This document shows positions 26,943 through 36,400 of a DNA stretch of 64,000 nt, in pieces. A model generated the notes under the pieces. It saw only the letters and a list, made by a program, of their open reading frames with translations. It did no database searches and was not told the origin of the DNA. Each line of letters begins with the position of its first letter. The stretch's first letter is position 1. The position numbers and the translations under genes are program-made. Location of the stretch: NCBI RefSeq assembly GCF_030123405.1, contig NZ_CP126110.1, positions 4,960,001 through 5,024,000 of the forward strand, written 5' to 3'. Source of the DNA: Neobacillus sp. WH10. Its GTDB lineage: Bacteria; Bacillota; Bacilli; Bacillales; Cytobacillaceae.

Positions 26943-27872
26943 CTATTTTGTAAAACCCTTTATTTCCTCCATATGGGTATTGCCTTCCATTGGTCCTTTC
27001 TTCGTAACAGCAAGTGCTCCAGCCGTATTAGCGTACATAACTGACTGACGAAAGCCAATTCCTTGGTTCATACAGGAAATAAATGTCCCTGCAAAACAAT
27101 CTCCAGCACCCGTTGGGTCAACTTCTACAACTTTTAGAGATTCGACGGTGAAAGATGCTTCCTTGCAGTATGCACGGCATCCTTTACTTCCGTTTTTGAC
27201 AATGACATATTGGACTCCTTTTTCAAGGAGATGTGCAACCGCCTTTTCCTCATCGTTTGTTCCGAGAAGAAGTTCAAGCTCGTCCCCACCAGGTAGAAAA
27301 ATGTCACAATTATTGAGAACATATTCTAAAAATTCTTTCATAATAGGGTCTTGAAGGAGTTCCTTCCGCATATTTGGATCGAATGAAACTTTCGTTCCTG
27401 TTTCTTTACAACAATCAATTGCCTTTTTCACTGCCTGGCGGATTCCTTCAGAAAAAAGTGAGGTTCCCATCACGTGAAAATAGTTACAATCCACAAAATC
27501 TTCCTTTTTAATATCATCCGGACCAATAAGACCTGAGGCGGAATCTTGAATATGAAAGATGAAGTCACGGTCCCCATCTTCCTTGTAGGTAACAAACGCA
27601 ACACCGGTAGACTTAAGCGGAGTTTCTTGAATAAACGAGACATCCACGCCGTCCTGTTCCAGTTTGCGGTAATTTAATTCTCCAAATGCATCGTTTCCAA
27701 TTTTGGCAATAATACCAGCCGTGCTTCCTGTTTTTGCGGCCTGGTCAATGAAAATTGCAGGGGCGCCACTAGCAAACGGTCCTACGAATTCCCCCGTTTC
27801 ATCAAACCTTTGTCCCACTTCCTTCGCCATGACTTCCACGAGGATTTCTCCAATTGTTAAAATATCTGCCAT
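26943..27872 (-). CDS. PfkB-family sugar kinase
   Basis: 309 residues with ribokinase-fold signatures: the N-terminal EILVEV strand, SGAPAIFIDQAAKTG in the sugar site, and a C-terminal VDPTGAGDCFAGTF with the catalytic aspartate in GAGD. It phosphorylates a sugar or sugar acid brought in by the ABC transporter encoded upstream. The similarity is to tagatose-, fructo- and ketodeoxygluconate-type kinases, so the substrate is left open. It is the only kinase in the operon. Confidence 0.87.
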   Translation of the reverse strand: MADILTIGEILVEVMAKEVGQRFDETGEFVGPFASGAPAIFIDQAAKTGSTAGIIAKIGNDAFGELNYRKLEQDGVDVSFIQETPLKSTGVAFVTYKEDGDRDFIFHIQDSASGLIGPDDIKKEDFVDCNYFHVMGTSLFSEGIRQAVKKAIDCCKETGTKVSFDPNMRKELLQDPIMKEFLEYVLNNCDIFLPGGDELELLLGTNDEEKAVAHLLEKGVQYVIVKNGSKGCRAYCKEASFTVESLKVVEVDPTGAGDCFAGTFISCMNQGIGFRQSVMYANTAGALAVTKKGPMEGNTHMEEIKGFTK

Positions 27873-27884
27873 TCCTCGTCCCTC

Positions 27885-28850
27885 CTATTTACCAAGTATC
27901 CTTCCTTTATTTCGAACATCAATGTAAACCGCTACAATGATGATAATCCCTTTGACAATCTGTTGATAAAAATAAGGAAGCCCAATTAGGTTCATCCCAT
28001 TATTGATGACTCCCATAATCAACGCACCGATAAAGGTTCCAAACACTGTACCGTATCCTCCGGAAAGACTCGTCCCACCAAGAACAGCAGCCGCAATTGC
28101 ATCAAGTTCATATCCGCTAGCTGTGTTTGGCTGTGCAGAATAAAGTCTGGATGTCAGGAGAATACCTGAAATGGCAGCAGCAACTCCCGATATGACAAAA
28201 ATCTTAGTTTGAAGTGATTTCGTATTAATTCCCACATATTCTGCGGCCGTCTTATTTCCCCCGACCATTTTCGCTCTTCTCCCAAATTTTGTTTTCGACA
28301 AAAGAATGTGTGAGAACACCAACAAGACTGCAACGATAATGACTGGAACTGGAATAATATCAAATAGTTTCTTATTCCCTAATAGTAGGATAAACGAATC
28401 ATCGACACCAACCGGTTTCGCATCAGTAGTCGCATAACCAATTCCCCTAAAAATCCCCATGGTAGCAACTGTCACGATGAAGGTCGGAATACGAAGACGT
28501 GCAGAGATCAATCCATTTGCTAATCCGGCAAGTGCTCCAACAATAAGAGTAACCAAAATGGCTAGTGGTCCACTTAGTCCCCATGTTAGTGAAAGTCCAA
28601 GGACAAGGCCAGATAAGGCAGCGATTGATCCGACTGAAAGATCTATTTCTCCAATCATCAACACAAATGTCATCCCAAATGCCATGATAGCGATGATTGA
28701 AACTTGGGATAAAACCGTAAATATATTATTCGTTTTTAAAAAGTGAGGACTTAAGAATGAAAAGAGGATGACTAGCGCCAAAAGGGCAGCAAGGACCCCT
28801 CCGTATGTCTTCAATGCTTTATTGTCCTGGAAAGCTTGTTTCCATTTCAT
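27885..28850 (-). CDS. RbsC-like sugar ABC transporter permease
   Basis: 321 residues, about eight to ten membrane spans, with the family signature GEIDLSVGSIAALSG and DAIAAAVLGGTSLSGG(Y)G. It pairs as a homodimer with the tandem ATPase encoded just upstream. Homologous to the ribose permease at 52632-53570 of this window but diverged. It lies in an operon with 12- to 24-nt gaps. Confidence 0.92.
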   Translation of the reverse strand: MKWKQAFQDNKALKTYGGVLAALLALVILFSFLSPHFLKTNNIFTVLSQVSIIAIMAFGMTFVLMIGEIDLSVGSIAALSGLVLGLSLTWGLSGPLAILVTLIVGALAGLANGLISARLRIPTFIVTVATMGIFRGIGYATTDAKPVGVDDSFILLLGNKKLFDIIPVPVIIVAVLLVFSHILLSKTKFGRRAKMVGGNKTAAEYVGINTKSLQTKIFVISGVAAAISGILLTSRLYSAQPNTASGYELDAIAAAVLGGTSLSGGYGTVFGTFIGALIMGVINNGMNLIGLPYFYQQIVKGIIIIVAVYIDVRNKGRILGK

Positions 28851-28873
28851 AGTTGTGCCCCTTTCTATTTCCT

Positions 28874-30391
28874 CTAAGAGGTGACATCCGTCTGTTTGGA
28901 TTTGGTTTTGGTGATATAACTCATAATTTCTTCCTGAGTAGTTTGTTTTGGATCGAGCTCTACTGTCACCTCATGGTCTTTGATGACCAATAAACGGTCG
29001 GACATGTGTAGGATTTCTGGAAGTTCTGAAGAAATCAACATTATTCCTACTCCCTTTGAAGCAAGTTCAATCATTAGTTTGTAAATCTCAAATTTTGCCC
29101 CTACATCAATTCCCCTGGTTGGTTCATCTAATATGAGGATTTCTGGTTCAATCTCAAACCATTTGGAGAGAACAATTTTTTGCTGATTTCCCCCACTTAA
29201 CTTATTCACAGTCTGGTAAATACTTGGTGTTTTGATTTTAAGAGCGTCAACATGACGATTGCTAATGTTTACTTCTTTGTCGTGCTTTATCAGTCTAAAT
29301 TTATTCAACACTTTATCCAAATTTGCTAGTGTGATATTTTCATAGACACTGGAGGTTAAGACTAGCCCCTCATGTTTCCGATCTTCTGTAACAAAAGCGA
29401 TTCGTTTTTCAATCGCCTGAAGCGGCGTGTTCACATTTACTTTTTTTCCATGGAGGAATAAATCTCCCCGTTCCTTCTTGAGCATTCCAAAAATCCCTTG
29501 TACAATTTCAGTCCTGCCAGACCCCATAAGGCCATAAAGCCCGAGGATTTCACCAGGCCGGATAGAAAATGAGATATCATGATAACTACCTTTCCTGTGA
29601 TAGCCTCTTATTTCCAGCAAGGTTTCATCACTTGTGCGTTTAAAGTCCTTTGGCGGATAAACCTCATCCATATTTCTCCCAACCATCATAGTAATAAGGT
29701 CATCCGAAGAAGTATCCTTTGTTTTGACCGTTCCAATATACTTCCCATCTCGGAGGACGCTAACAGTATCCGTAATTTCAAAAATTTCTTCCATTCGGTG
29801 AGAAATGTAAATTACCGAATTCCCTTGACTTTTCAATTTTGTAATGATGTTGAAAAGAGTTTGGGTTTCTTTTGAACTAAGGGCGGATGTCGGTTCATCC
29901 ATAATAATGATTTTGGGGTTAGATGAGACAGCCTTTGCAATCTCGACCATTTGTTGATTTGAAATAGATAGGTCTCTCACTAAAGCGCTAGGTGAAATGT
30001 GAATATCCAGTTCATCGAGAAGTTCCTTTGTTTTCCGGTTCATCTCGGCATCGTTGATCAGTCCAAATTTCACAGGCTCATAGAGAGCCCAAATGTTTTC
30101 AGCAACTGTCATATTCGGACTCAGGGAAAGTTCCTGATAGATAATAGAGATCCCAAGTTCTCTAGCATGCACCACATTTCGAATGTTCACCTTTTGACCA
30201 AAGAGTTCGATATGACCACCATCAGGCACATATGAACCGGAGAGAATTTTCATGAGAGTAGATTTTCCGGCTCCGTTCTCCCCTAGGAGCGCTAATACTT
30301 TCCCTTGATCCAAGGAAATATTGACCCCATCGAGTGCCACAACTCCAGGGAATACTTTCTTGATTTCTTTCATTTCTAAGATGGTTCCCAC
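28874..30391 (-). CDS. RbsA-like sugar ABC transporter ATPase (two nucleotide-binding domains)
   Basis: About 505 residues. Domain 1: Walker A GENGAGKST, IIIMDEPTSAL. Domain 2: degenerate Walker A LMGSGRTE as usual in this family, signature LSGGNQQK, and ILILDEPTRGIDVGAK. GTG 30391 is chosen because AAGGAA then lies 9 nt upstream; GTG 30400 would be too close to it. It energises uptake of a monosaccharide with the neighbouring permease and binding protein. Confidence 0.92.
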   Translation of the reverse strand: MGTILEMKEIKKVFPGVVALDGVNISLDQGKVLALLGENGAGKSTLMKILSGSYVPDGGHIELFGQKVNIRNVVHARELGISIIYQELSLSPNMTVAENIWALYEPVKFGLINDAEMNRKTKELLDELDIHISPSALVRDLSISNQQMVEIAKAVSSNPKIIIMDEPTSALSSKETQTLFNIITKLKSQGNSVIYISHRMEEIFEITDTVSVLRDGKYIGTVKTKDTSSDDLITMMVGRNMDEVYPPKDFKRTSDETLLEIRGYHRKGSYHDISFSIRPGEILGLYGLMGSGRTEIVQGIFGMLKKERGDLFLHGKKVNVNTPLQAIEKRIAFVTEDRKHEGLVLTSSVYENITLANLDKVLNKFRLIKHDKEVNISNRHVDALKIKTPSIYQTVNKLSGGNQQKIVLSKWFEIEPEILILDEPTRGIDVGAKFEIYKLMIELASKGVGIMLISSELPEILHMSDRLLVIKDHEVTVELDPKQTTQEEIMSYITKTKSKQTDVTS

Positions 30392-30452
30392 TGATTTCAC
30401 TTCCTTTTAAAAAGAGGAAATACCCTAAGAAAGCAGCACTCCTCCTAATGGA

Positions 30453-31418
30453 TTATTCTGGAATTGTTACTTTACCGTTTTCCACTTTCACATCCACAAA
30501 TCCCTTTCCATTCACATAAAGACCTGGTGTGATTGGTATTTCTTTTTTAACCTTTTCGCCCTTTACCAGTTTAACGGCATTTTTGACTGCTTCTTCTCCC
30601 ATTTTATCCGGGAACTGAACAACCACGGCTTTAAAGGTATTGTCCTCGTCTACTTTTTTCTGTGCCTCTGCAAGACCATCAAATCCAATAACCACTCCGT
30701 CCACTTTACGATCCGTCATCGCTTGATCTGCTGAAATGGCCATGTCATCCCCAAAGCCAAAGATTCCTTTCATATTTGGGTGTGCCGTAAGCATGTCTTC
30801 AGATGCTTTTTTTGCTTCTTCTCTTGTGCGTCCAGGAAGTTCTTGAACAATTTTCATGCCAGTGTGGTTTTTCGTGTTTTCCTTAAATCCATCGATTCTG
30901 TCACGAACAGATTGAACTTCCGGATAGGTAGTAAGCCCTACTTCCCCTTTTCCATCAAGATACTTTGCCATGGCTTCAGCCGCAATCATACCGCCAGTGT
31001 AGTTATCAGTTGCGATATGTGAATCCACTTCCACACCATTCGCCTTGACGTCAACAGTTACAACTGGAATGCCTGCGTCTTTAGCTTTTAAAACCGCCCC
31101 TTTTACACCATCTGAGTCAACAGGAACCATAATAATGGCATCGACGCCCTTATTAATGAAATCTTCAATAGCAGAAATCTGCCGGTTTAAATCTTGATCA
31201 GCTATAGCAACATCCACCTTAACATCTTGGTTCTTTGCTTCTTTTTCTATCGCTTCCTTTATGGCTACTTGAAACGGATGTGATTGTGTAAGTAGAGAAG
31301 CCCCTATGGTAATTTTCTTACCTGTCTTCCCTCCATCTGTTGTTGAGGACTCTTTTCCACCGCACGCAGCTAATACCATCATGCTTAAGATTAAAATTAA
31401 GGCTAACATTTTTTTCAA
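30453..31418 (-). CDS. Sugar-binding lipoprotein of ABC transporter (RbsB-like)
   Basis: 321 residues. Signal peptide with lipobox LAAC (Cys near residue 19) and a periplasmic-binding-protein type I fold: ITIGASLLTQSHPF, IEDFINKGVDAIIMVPVDSDG, GFGDDMAISADQAM. It starts at TTG 31418 with GGGGG 8 nt upstream. It delivers the substrate to the permease. The ligand is probably a monosaccharide but not determined. Confidence 0.9.
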   Translation of the reverse strand: MKKMLALILILSMMVLAACGGKESSTTDGGKTGKKITIGASLLTQSHPFQVAIKEAIEKEAKNQDVKVDVAIADQDLNRQISAIEDFINKGVDAIIMVPVDSDGVKGAVLKAKDAGIPVVTVDVKANGVEVDSHIATDNYTGGMIAAEAMAKYLDGKGEVGLTTYPEVQSVRDRIDGFKENTKNHTGMKIVQELPGRTREEAKKASEDMLTAHPNMKGIFGFGDDMAISADQAMTDRKVDGVVIGFDGLAEAQKKVDEDNTFKAVVVQFPDKMGEEAVKNAVKLVKGEKVKKEIPITPGLYVNGKGFVDVKVENGKVTIPE

Positions 31419-31528
31419 TTTTATTTCCCCCTTTAACTATTTTAAGGTAATATCATGTCAACACTATTTATTCTCATTATGTAAAGGATTGCCTCAACCA
31501 TCACCTCCTTAAAATGCTTTGTTCTAGA

Positions 31529-32533
31529 CTAGTTTGATAAGTTTTTTACAGATGTCCCTGAGAGAACTTTCGTCTTTAACCGGCTCACCACTGGAAAAAG
31601 TGAGTAATCGCTTTCAATTCGTTTTAATAGAAGATGTGCGGCTTTTTCACCAATTTCCCCCATCGGCTGCACAACAGTTGCAATGGATGGGGTCAACATC
31701 TGAAACACGTCAGAATTGTCGTATCCAAATAGAGAAATTTCCTCTCCAATTGCAATTCCATTTTCCATGAAGTATTTTATTCCAGTCATGGTAGTTTCAT
31801 AGTTTGTGGCAAAAATGGCGGTAGGTCTATTTTCCATATTCATAAGTCTTTCATAGGCCTCAATCCCGCTCCCTTTACGATATTCCGCATACTCAATAAG
31901 GGAGTCATCAATCGCAATTCCGTAATCACTAAGGGCCCTTATGTATCCATTTAGGCGTTCGCGCGCAGTATACACATTAGTTGGACCAGCGATTATGCCA
32001 ATCCTTCTGTGACCTAAAGCGATTAATTCCTCAATTGCTTTATAGGAACCGTTTACATTATCACATACGACAGCATCACATTTGACACCGTCAAGGAGAC
32101 GGTCAATTAAAATAAGAGGGATTCCTTCCTCCAATATCTCTTTTACATGTTCATGCTCATCTGAAACAGGCATCATGACAATTCCGTCCACGCGCTTTTC
32201 CTTTAAGAAGCAAAGTTTCTCCTTTTCGGTCTTTAGGGAGTTTCTTGCATTACAAACGATGAGACTATAATTCTCTTGATCTAGTATTTCTTCCATCCCC
32301 TCGATGACTTGATTGGAGAAAATATCCGTAATACTTGGAACTAAAACACCAACTGTAAATGTCTTGTTTGTCTTTAGTCCTCTCGCCATTTGGTTTACTT
32401 TGTAATCTAGCTGCTCGATCGCTTCCTGGATTTTCTTCTCATTATCTTTTTTGACTTTATAACCATTAAGATACCTAGAAACCGTACCAATGGAAATCCC
32501 GGATAAACGCGATACATCCTTAATTGTGGGCAA
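31529..32533 (-). CDS. LacI-family regulator of the sugar operon
   Basis: 334 residues: N-terminal LacI helix-turn-helix (IKDVSRLSGISIGTVSRYLNG) and a sugar-binding-protein-like effector domain (VGVLVPSITDIFSNQVIEGM, GHRRIGIIAGP, ISLFGYDNSDV). It starts at TTG 32533 after a weak GGTGA site. It lies 110 nt upstream of the binding-protein gene and in the same direction, with two operator-like palindromes upstream, so it probably regulates itself and the operon. Confidence 0.9.
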   Translation of the reverse strand: MPTIKDVSRLSGISIGTVSRYLNGYKVKKDNEKKIQEAIEQLDYKVNQMARGLKTNKTFTVGVLVPSITDIFSNQVIEGMEEILDQENYSLIVCNARNSLKTEKEKLCFLKEKRVDGIVMMPVSDEHEHVKEILEEGIPLILIDRLLDGVKCDAVVCDNVNGSYKAIEELIALGHRRIGIIAGPTNVYTARERLNGYIRALSDYGIAIDDSLIEYAEYRKGSGIEAYERLMNMENRPTAIFATNYETTMTGIKYFMENGIAIGEEISLFGYDNSDVFQMLTPSIATVVQPMGEIGEKAAHLLLKRIESDYSLFPVVSRLKTKVLSGTSVKNLSN

Positions 32534-32558
32534 TTCATTTCACCACTATTTCCTATTA

Positions 32559-32572
32559 TTGAAACGTTTCAA
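32559..32572. promoter_or_regulatory. LacI-type operator 1 (sugar operon)
   Basis: Perfect palindrome TTGAAACGTTTCAA with the central CG typical of LacI-family operators, 26 nt upstream of the lacI start. It could also be read by CcpA. Confidence 0.75.
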
Positions 32573-32589
32573 TTTTATTTTAAAATAAA

Positions 32590-32603
32590 TTGAAACGTTT
32601 ACA
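32590..32603. promoter_or_regulatory. LacI-type operator 2 (sugar operon)
   Basis: TTGAAACGTTTACA, near-identical to operator 1 and 31 bp from it centre to centre, about three helical turns, so both face the same side of the DNA and could bind cooperatively. Confidence 0.7.
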
Positions 32604-32677
32604 CTAATTATTATGATGATAGCATTTAAAATTGTCAATACATAAAATCAAATGAATTTTCGGAATTGTAATCGCCT

Positions 32678-32821
32678 TCAGAAGCTGTAGATAATTAGAC
32701 TAGCACAACAAACTAACGATAAATTTTGGTACAAAAGAAAATAGCGTGCTGTACTTTTAATAACTATGTCTCGCTTTATCGCTATACACTTTAACTGTTT
32801 GGGGCCTGACGGCTTTTTCAT
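32678..32821 (-). CDS. Candidate 47-aa small protein
   Basis: Starts at ATG 32821 directly behind a near-consensus ribosome binding site (AAAGGAGGTGG, 4-nt gap). The N-terminal half is basic (MKKPSGPKQLKCIAIKRD); the C-terminal half is hydrophobic (ARYFLLYQNLSLVCCASLII). No family recognised. The ribosome binding site is the main support; the rest of 32604-33119 holds no other gene that I can see. Confidence 0.35.
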   Translation of the reverse strand: MKKPSGPKQLKCIAIKRDIVIKSTARYFLLYQNLSLVCCASLIIYSF

Positions 32822-33119
32822 TTGTCCACCTCCTTTCTATTCTTAGTAAAAAAATACTCCATTTTAGTAAAATAGCAGAATATACTTACCCCCATTTCAT
32901 ATATTGGAAACCTCTTGTTTACCGTCTATCATCAATATTTTAAAAACCACTAACATTATCTTCGCTATTTTGCTATATTCTTCTGTTTTTATAAAAATAC
33001 ATTTTATAAAAAATAATAAATATTCACCTGGACTTACTTTTTTTCTTCCACGTAAAAAAGAAGCAAGAGAACCGTCCCTTTGCTCCCTAGTAAAATATTA
33101 CTAAAAATGCAAAATTGTA

Positions 33120-33149
33120 TTGACATTGGAAATGTAAGCGGTTTACAAT
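33120..33149 (+). promoter_or_regulatory. Sigma-A promoter of the GH84 gene
   Basis: TTGACA (33120-33125), 18-nt spacer, TACAAT (33144-33149). A catabolite-responsive element overlaps the spacer and -10. Confidence 0.7.
33133..33147 (+). promoter_or_regulatory. Catabolite-responsive element (CRE)
   Basis: TGTAAGCGGTTTACA fits the CcpA-binding pattern (TGWAANCGNTNWCA type). Its position across the promoter would give glucose repression of the downstream glycosidase. Confidence 0.75.
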
Positions 33150-33164
33150 AACGACATATAATTG

Positions 33165-33200
33165 GTTTCATGTTACTAGATCATACTAGGCATGGAAAAC
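33165..33200 (+). promoter_or_regulatory. RAT-like antiterminator stem in GH84 leader
   Basis: The transcript can fold into a bulged stem: GTTTCATG (33165-33172) with CATGGAAAAC (33191-33200), an asymmetric internal loop TTA against G, and an inner CTAG/CTAG pair. GTTACT followed by AGGCA echoes the ribonucleic antiterminator targets of BglG/LicT/SacT proteins. It overlaps the 5' arm of the following terminator, so the two folds exclude each other. Confidence 0.45.
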
Positions 33201-33239
33201 AGAACGAGAGTATTCTCGATTGTTTTCCATGCCTTTTTT
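33189..33239 (+). terminator. Leader terminator upstream of GH84 gene
   Basis: A 13-bp perfect stem (GGCATGGAAAACA with TGTTTTCCATGCC), an inner CGAGA/TCTCG stem and six T residues. It lies only about 40 nt after the predicted transcription start and well before the gene, so it looks like an attenuator. Confidence 0.8.
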
Positions 33240-33256
33240 ATTTCTCTAGTACCCCC

Positions 33257-33292
33257 TTTTTAACCTTAAGGTCCGAATAATAAGGTTAAAAA
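33257..33292 (+). promoter_or_regulatory. Inverted repeat in GH84 leader
   Basis: Perfect 12-bp arms: TTTTTAACCTTA (33257-33268) and TAAGGTTAAAAA (33281-33292). It could be an operator or a second hairpin. An AAAGGAGG at 33317-33324 follows, with an 11-codon open frame from a TTG that might be a leader peptide. Confidence 0.4.
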
Positions 33293-33406
33293 AAATACCA
33301 ATTATAGAAAAATAAAAGGAGGAAGTGTTGTCATCAGTAGGGAAAGTCTATCAACTGAGGTAAAAAGGTCGCAATGTTCAAATTTTGAAGAAAGAAGGGA
33401 AGGTAA

Positions 33407-36400
33407 ATGAAAAAAAGGTTTTGGCTCAATCTAGCTATCATTTTTACAGTGATATTTAGTTCAGCAATTGGGATTAAAGCACCTACTGCTTCTGCAAAAG
33501 AAAATTCTTCAATAGATTATGAAATATACCCTGTACCTCATAAGTTAACCTATCATGAAGGTTCAACGAAATTAGACAAAGCGATTCAAGTAATCTACGA
33601 TGACACCATTGATTCCGTAACGCGAAAAAAAGTGGAAAACATTTTTAAACAAAACGGATACCCTGCTCCAGCCATTGGTACCGAGGTGGCAGATGATAAA
33701 ATTAATGTATTGATTGGTACGAAAGGTTCAAATGGCCCAGTAGATACCTATGCTGCAACAAACGGCACGAGCCAAGATATGGACTTTTCGAAAATTGATG
33801 CTTATCAATTAGTGATTCAAAATAATACAATGATGATTTTAGGAAAAGACACGGACGCCAGCTTTTATGGTGTCGTAACGTTAAACGCCATTTTGTCTCA
33901 GGCTCCTGACAAAGAAGTTCGAAATTTATCCATTCAAGACTATGCCAATACAAAAATCAGAGGATTTATTGAAGGCTACTACGGCATTCCATGGAGTAAT
34001 GAGGATCGCATGTCGCTCATGAGATTCGGCGGTAATTTTAAAATGACATCGTATGTATTTGCACCAAAGGATGACCCTTATCACAGAGAAAAATGGGCCG
34101 AATTATATCCACCAGAAAAATTAGCTGAGATTAAAGAAATGGCTCAAGTAGGAAATGAAAATAAAACTCGTTTTGTTTGGACCATTTCTCCATTAGCAGA
34201 AGTAGCGAAAATCGCCCAATCAGGCGGAAACCCTATGCTTAAACTTCAAGAAAATACCGATAAGATGCTGGCAAAATTCAACCAATTATACGATGTCGGG
34301 GTTAGACAATTTGGAGTTTTAGGTGATGATGTTGGCAGCCTGCCACATGATTATGTTGTCGCATTGATGAAGTCAGTTTCGGACTGGGCAAAAGCAAAAG
34401 GCGATGTTTATGATATCTTATACTGTCCAGCAAGCTATAATTCAAGCTGGGCTTGGAATCCTGCTGAGTTGAATGCCTATGAAAAAGGATTCGATAAAAG
34501 TATTCAAATTTTCTGGACAGGGTCGACTACATGTGCTCCTATCGTCCAGTCTACCATTGATACATTTAAGACCAGAAGTAATGGAGGGGTCGTAAGAAGG
34601 GATCCATTATTCTGGCTAAACTGGCCGGTCAATGATGTTGATATGTCACGCGTATTTTTAGGTAAAGGGGAGATGTTACAGCCTGGAATTAAAAATCTTG
34701 CCGGTGCTGTGACAAACCCAATGCAGGAAGCAGAAGCTTCAAAAGTGGCTCTTTTTGCGATTGCAGATTATACATGGAACACTGAGGTGTTTAATGCCCA
34801 AAAAAGTTGGGAAGATAGCTTTAAATATATCGAGCCGAATGCAGCAGAAGACCTTCATATCTTAGCTAAACATATGTCCGATGCTAATCCTAACGGTCTT
34901 ACGCTTTCAGAGAGTGAAGATATCAAAAGTTTGTTAGATACGATCACGTCTAAAGTAAATAACGGCAGCTCGTTAAAAGATTCTGGACCAGAAGCCATCA
35001 CCGAACTGCAAAAAATTGCCGATGCCGCAAATGGATTTTTAGCAAAAACAAAAAATGAAAAGTTAAAGAAAGAGTTAGAGCCATTTGTAAAAGCATTAAG
35101 AGACATGGTTCTTGCGGATATTGAGTTTATTAAAACAGGTCTCGCCATTGAAGCGGGTAATAAAGCAGATACCTGGGATCATTTTTCAAAAGCAACCGCT
35201 TTACGCCAGCAAAGCTTAGACTATGATCGGCCGCTATTAAACGGAACGATGAAAACAAAACCTGCTAAAAAAAGGCTGCAGCCATTTACAAATAACTTAG
35301 AGAGTAAAATATCTCCAAAGGTGGAAAAGTTTTTAGATCTTCAAAAACCGGTAACAAAAGCAAGTATTTTTACAAATGTAGACGCTTATGAGACTTTATC
35401 AGTAACGGAAAGTAAAACAACGACATCACTAAATGCTGCAGGAACGATTAAGCTGAACAAAGGTGATTATCTAGGCGTAAAATTAAGTAGAATCAAAGAT
35501 CTAACCGAAATTGAAGCACCATCAGTTAAAGGATTAACAATTGAAACATCTTTAAACGGCATAGTGTGGGATAAAGTAAAAAATATGACGGCCCTATCTG
35601 ATGCAAGATATGTAAGGCTGCTGAATAAAAAAGCTAAGCCTATTGAATTTACTTTAGATAGTTTAAAAGTAACATCCTTTGAGATTGAACCGAAATCGGT
35701 GAAAGAAACAAATTACACAAGTGTTGAAAATCCGCTCGCCCTCTTTGATGGTAATGTAAAAACACCTGCATGGTTTAAAAATAGTCAATTAAATGGAAAG
35801 TATATTACCTATGATATGGGCCAGGAAATTACGCTGAAAAGTATAAAATCGTTTATTGCTGAAGGAGAACATGATTATCCAAGACATGCCATTCTAGAGG
35901 CTTCTTTAGATGGAAACGAGTGGACCACCGTGATGACCTTTGGCAGCCAAGATGGCGCAAACGAGGGAGAAGCAACGAATGAAGATCGAATCGATACGAT
36001 ATTTGATAAACATGAGGCTCCATACCGGACAAAAGAAGTACGAGATTTGGATCAAAAAATCAAGTATTTAAGATTTAAGGTGACGAGAACGAAAGTCGGA
36101 TCAGACAAGTGGATTAGAATGCAAGAATTGGTGATAAACGATGGCCAGTACTATCCTGAAAACAATGACCCGACGATTACGACCAATGCACAAATTAATA
36201 TTGGGTATACAAAAGATAATCTTATTGATGGCAAACTGAATATGAAGTTCAAGCCTGGAGGAACAGAAGCTGCAGAAATACTCTATCATATTGGAGAAGC
36301 AGGAACGAGAGTAACGGGGGTTACCATTCTAGAAGATCCAAACAGCTTATCCGGCAGTCAGGTTTCAGTAAGAACTACTAAGGGCTGGAAAAAACTTGGA

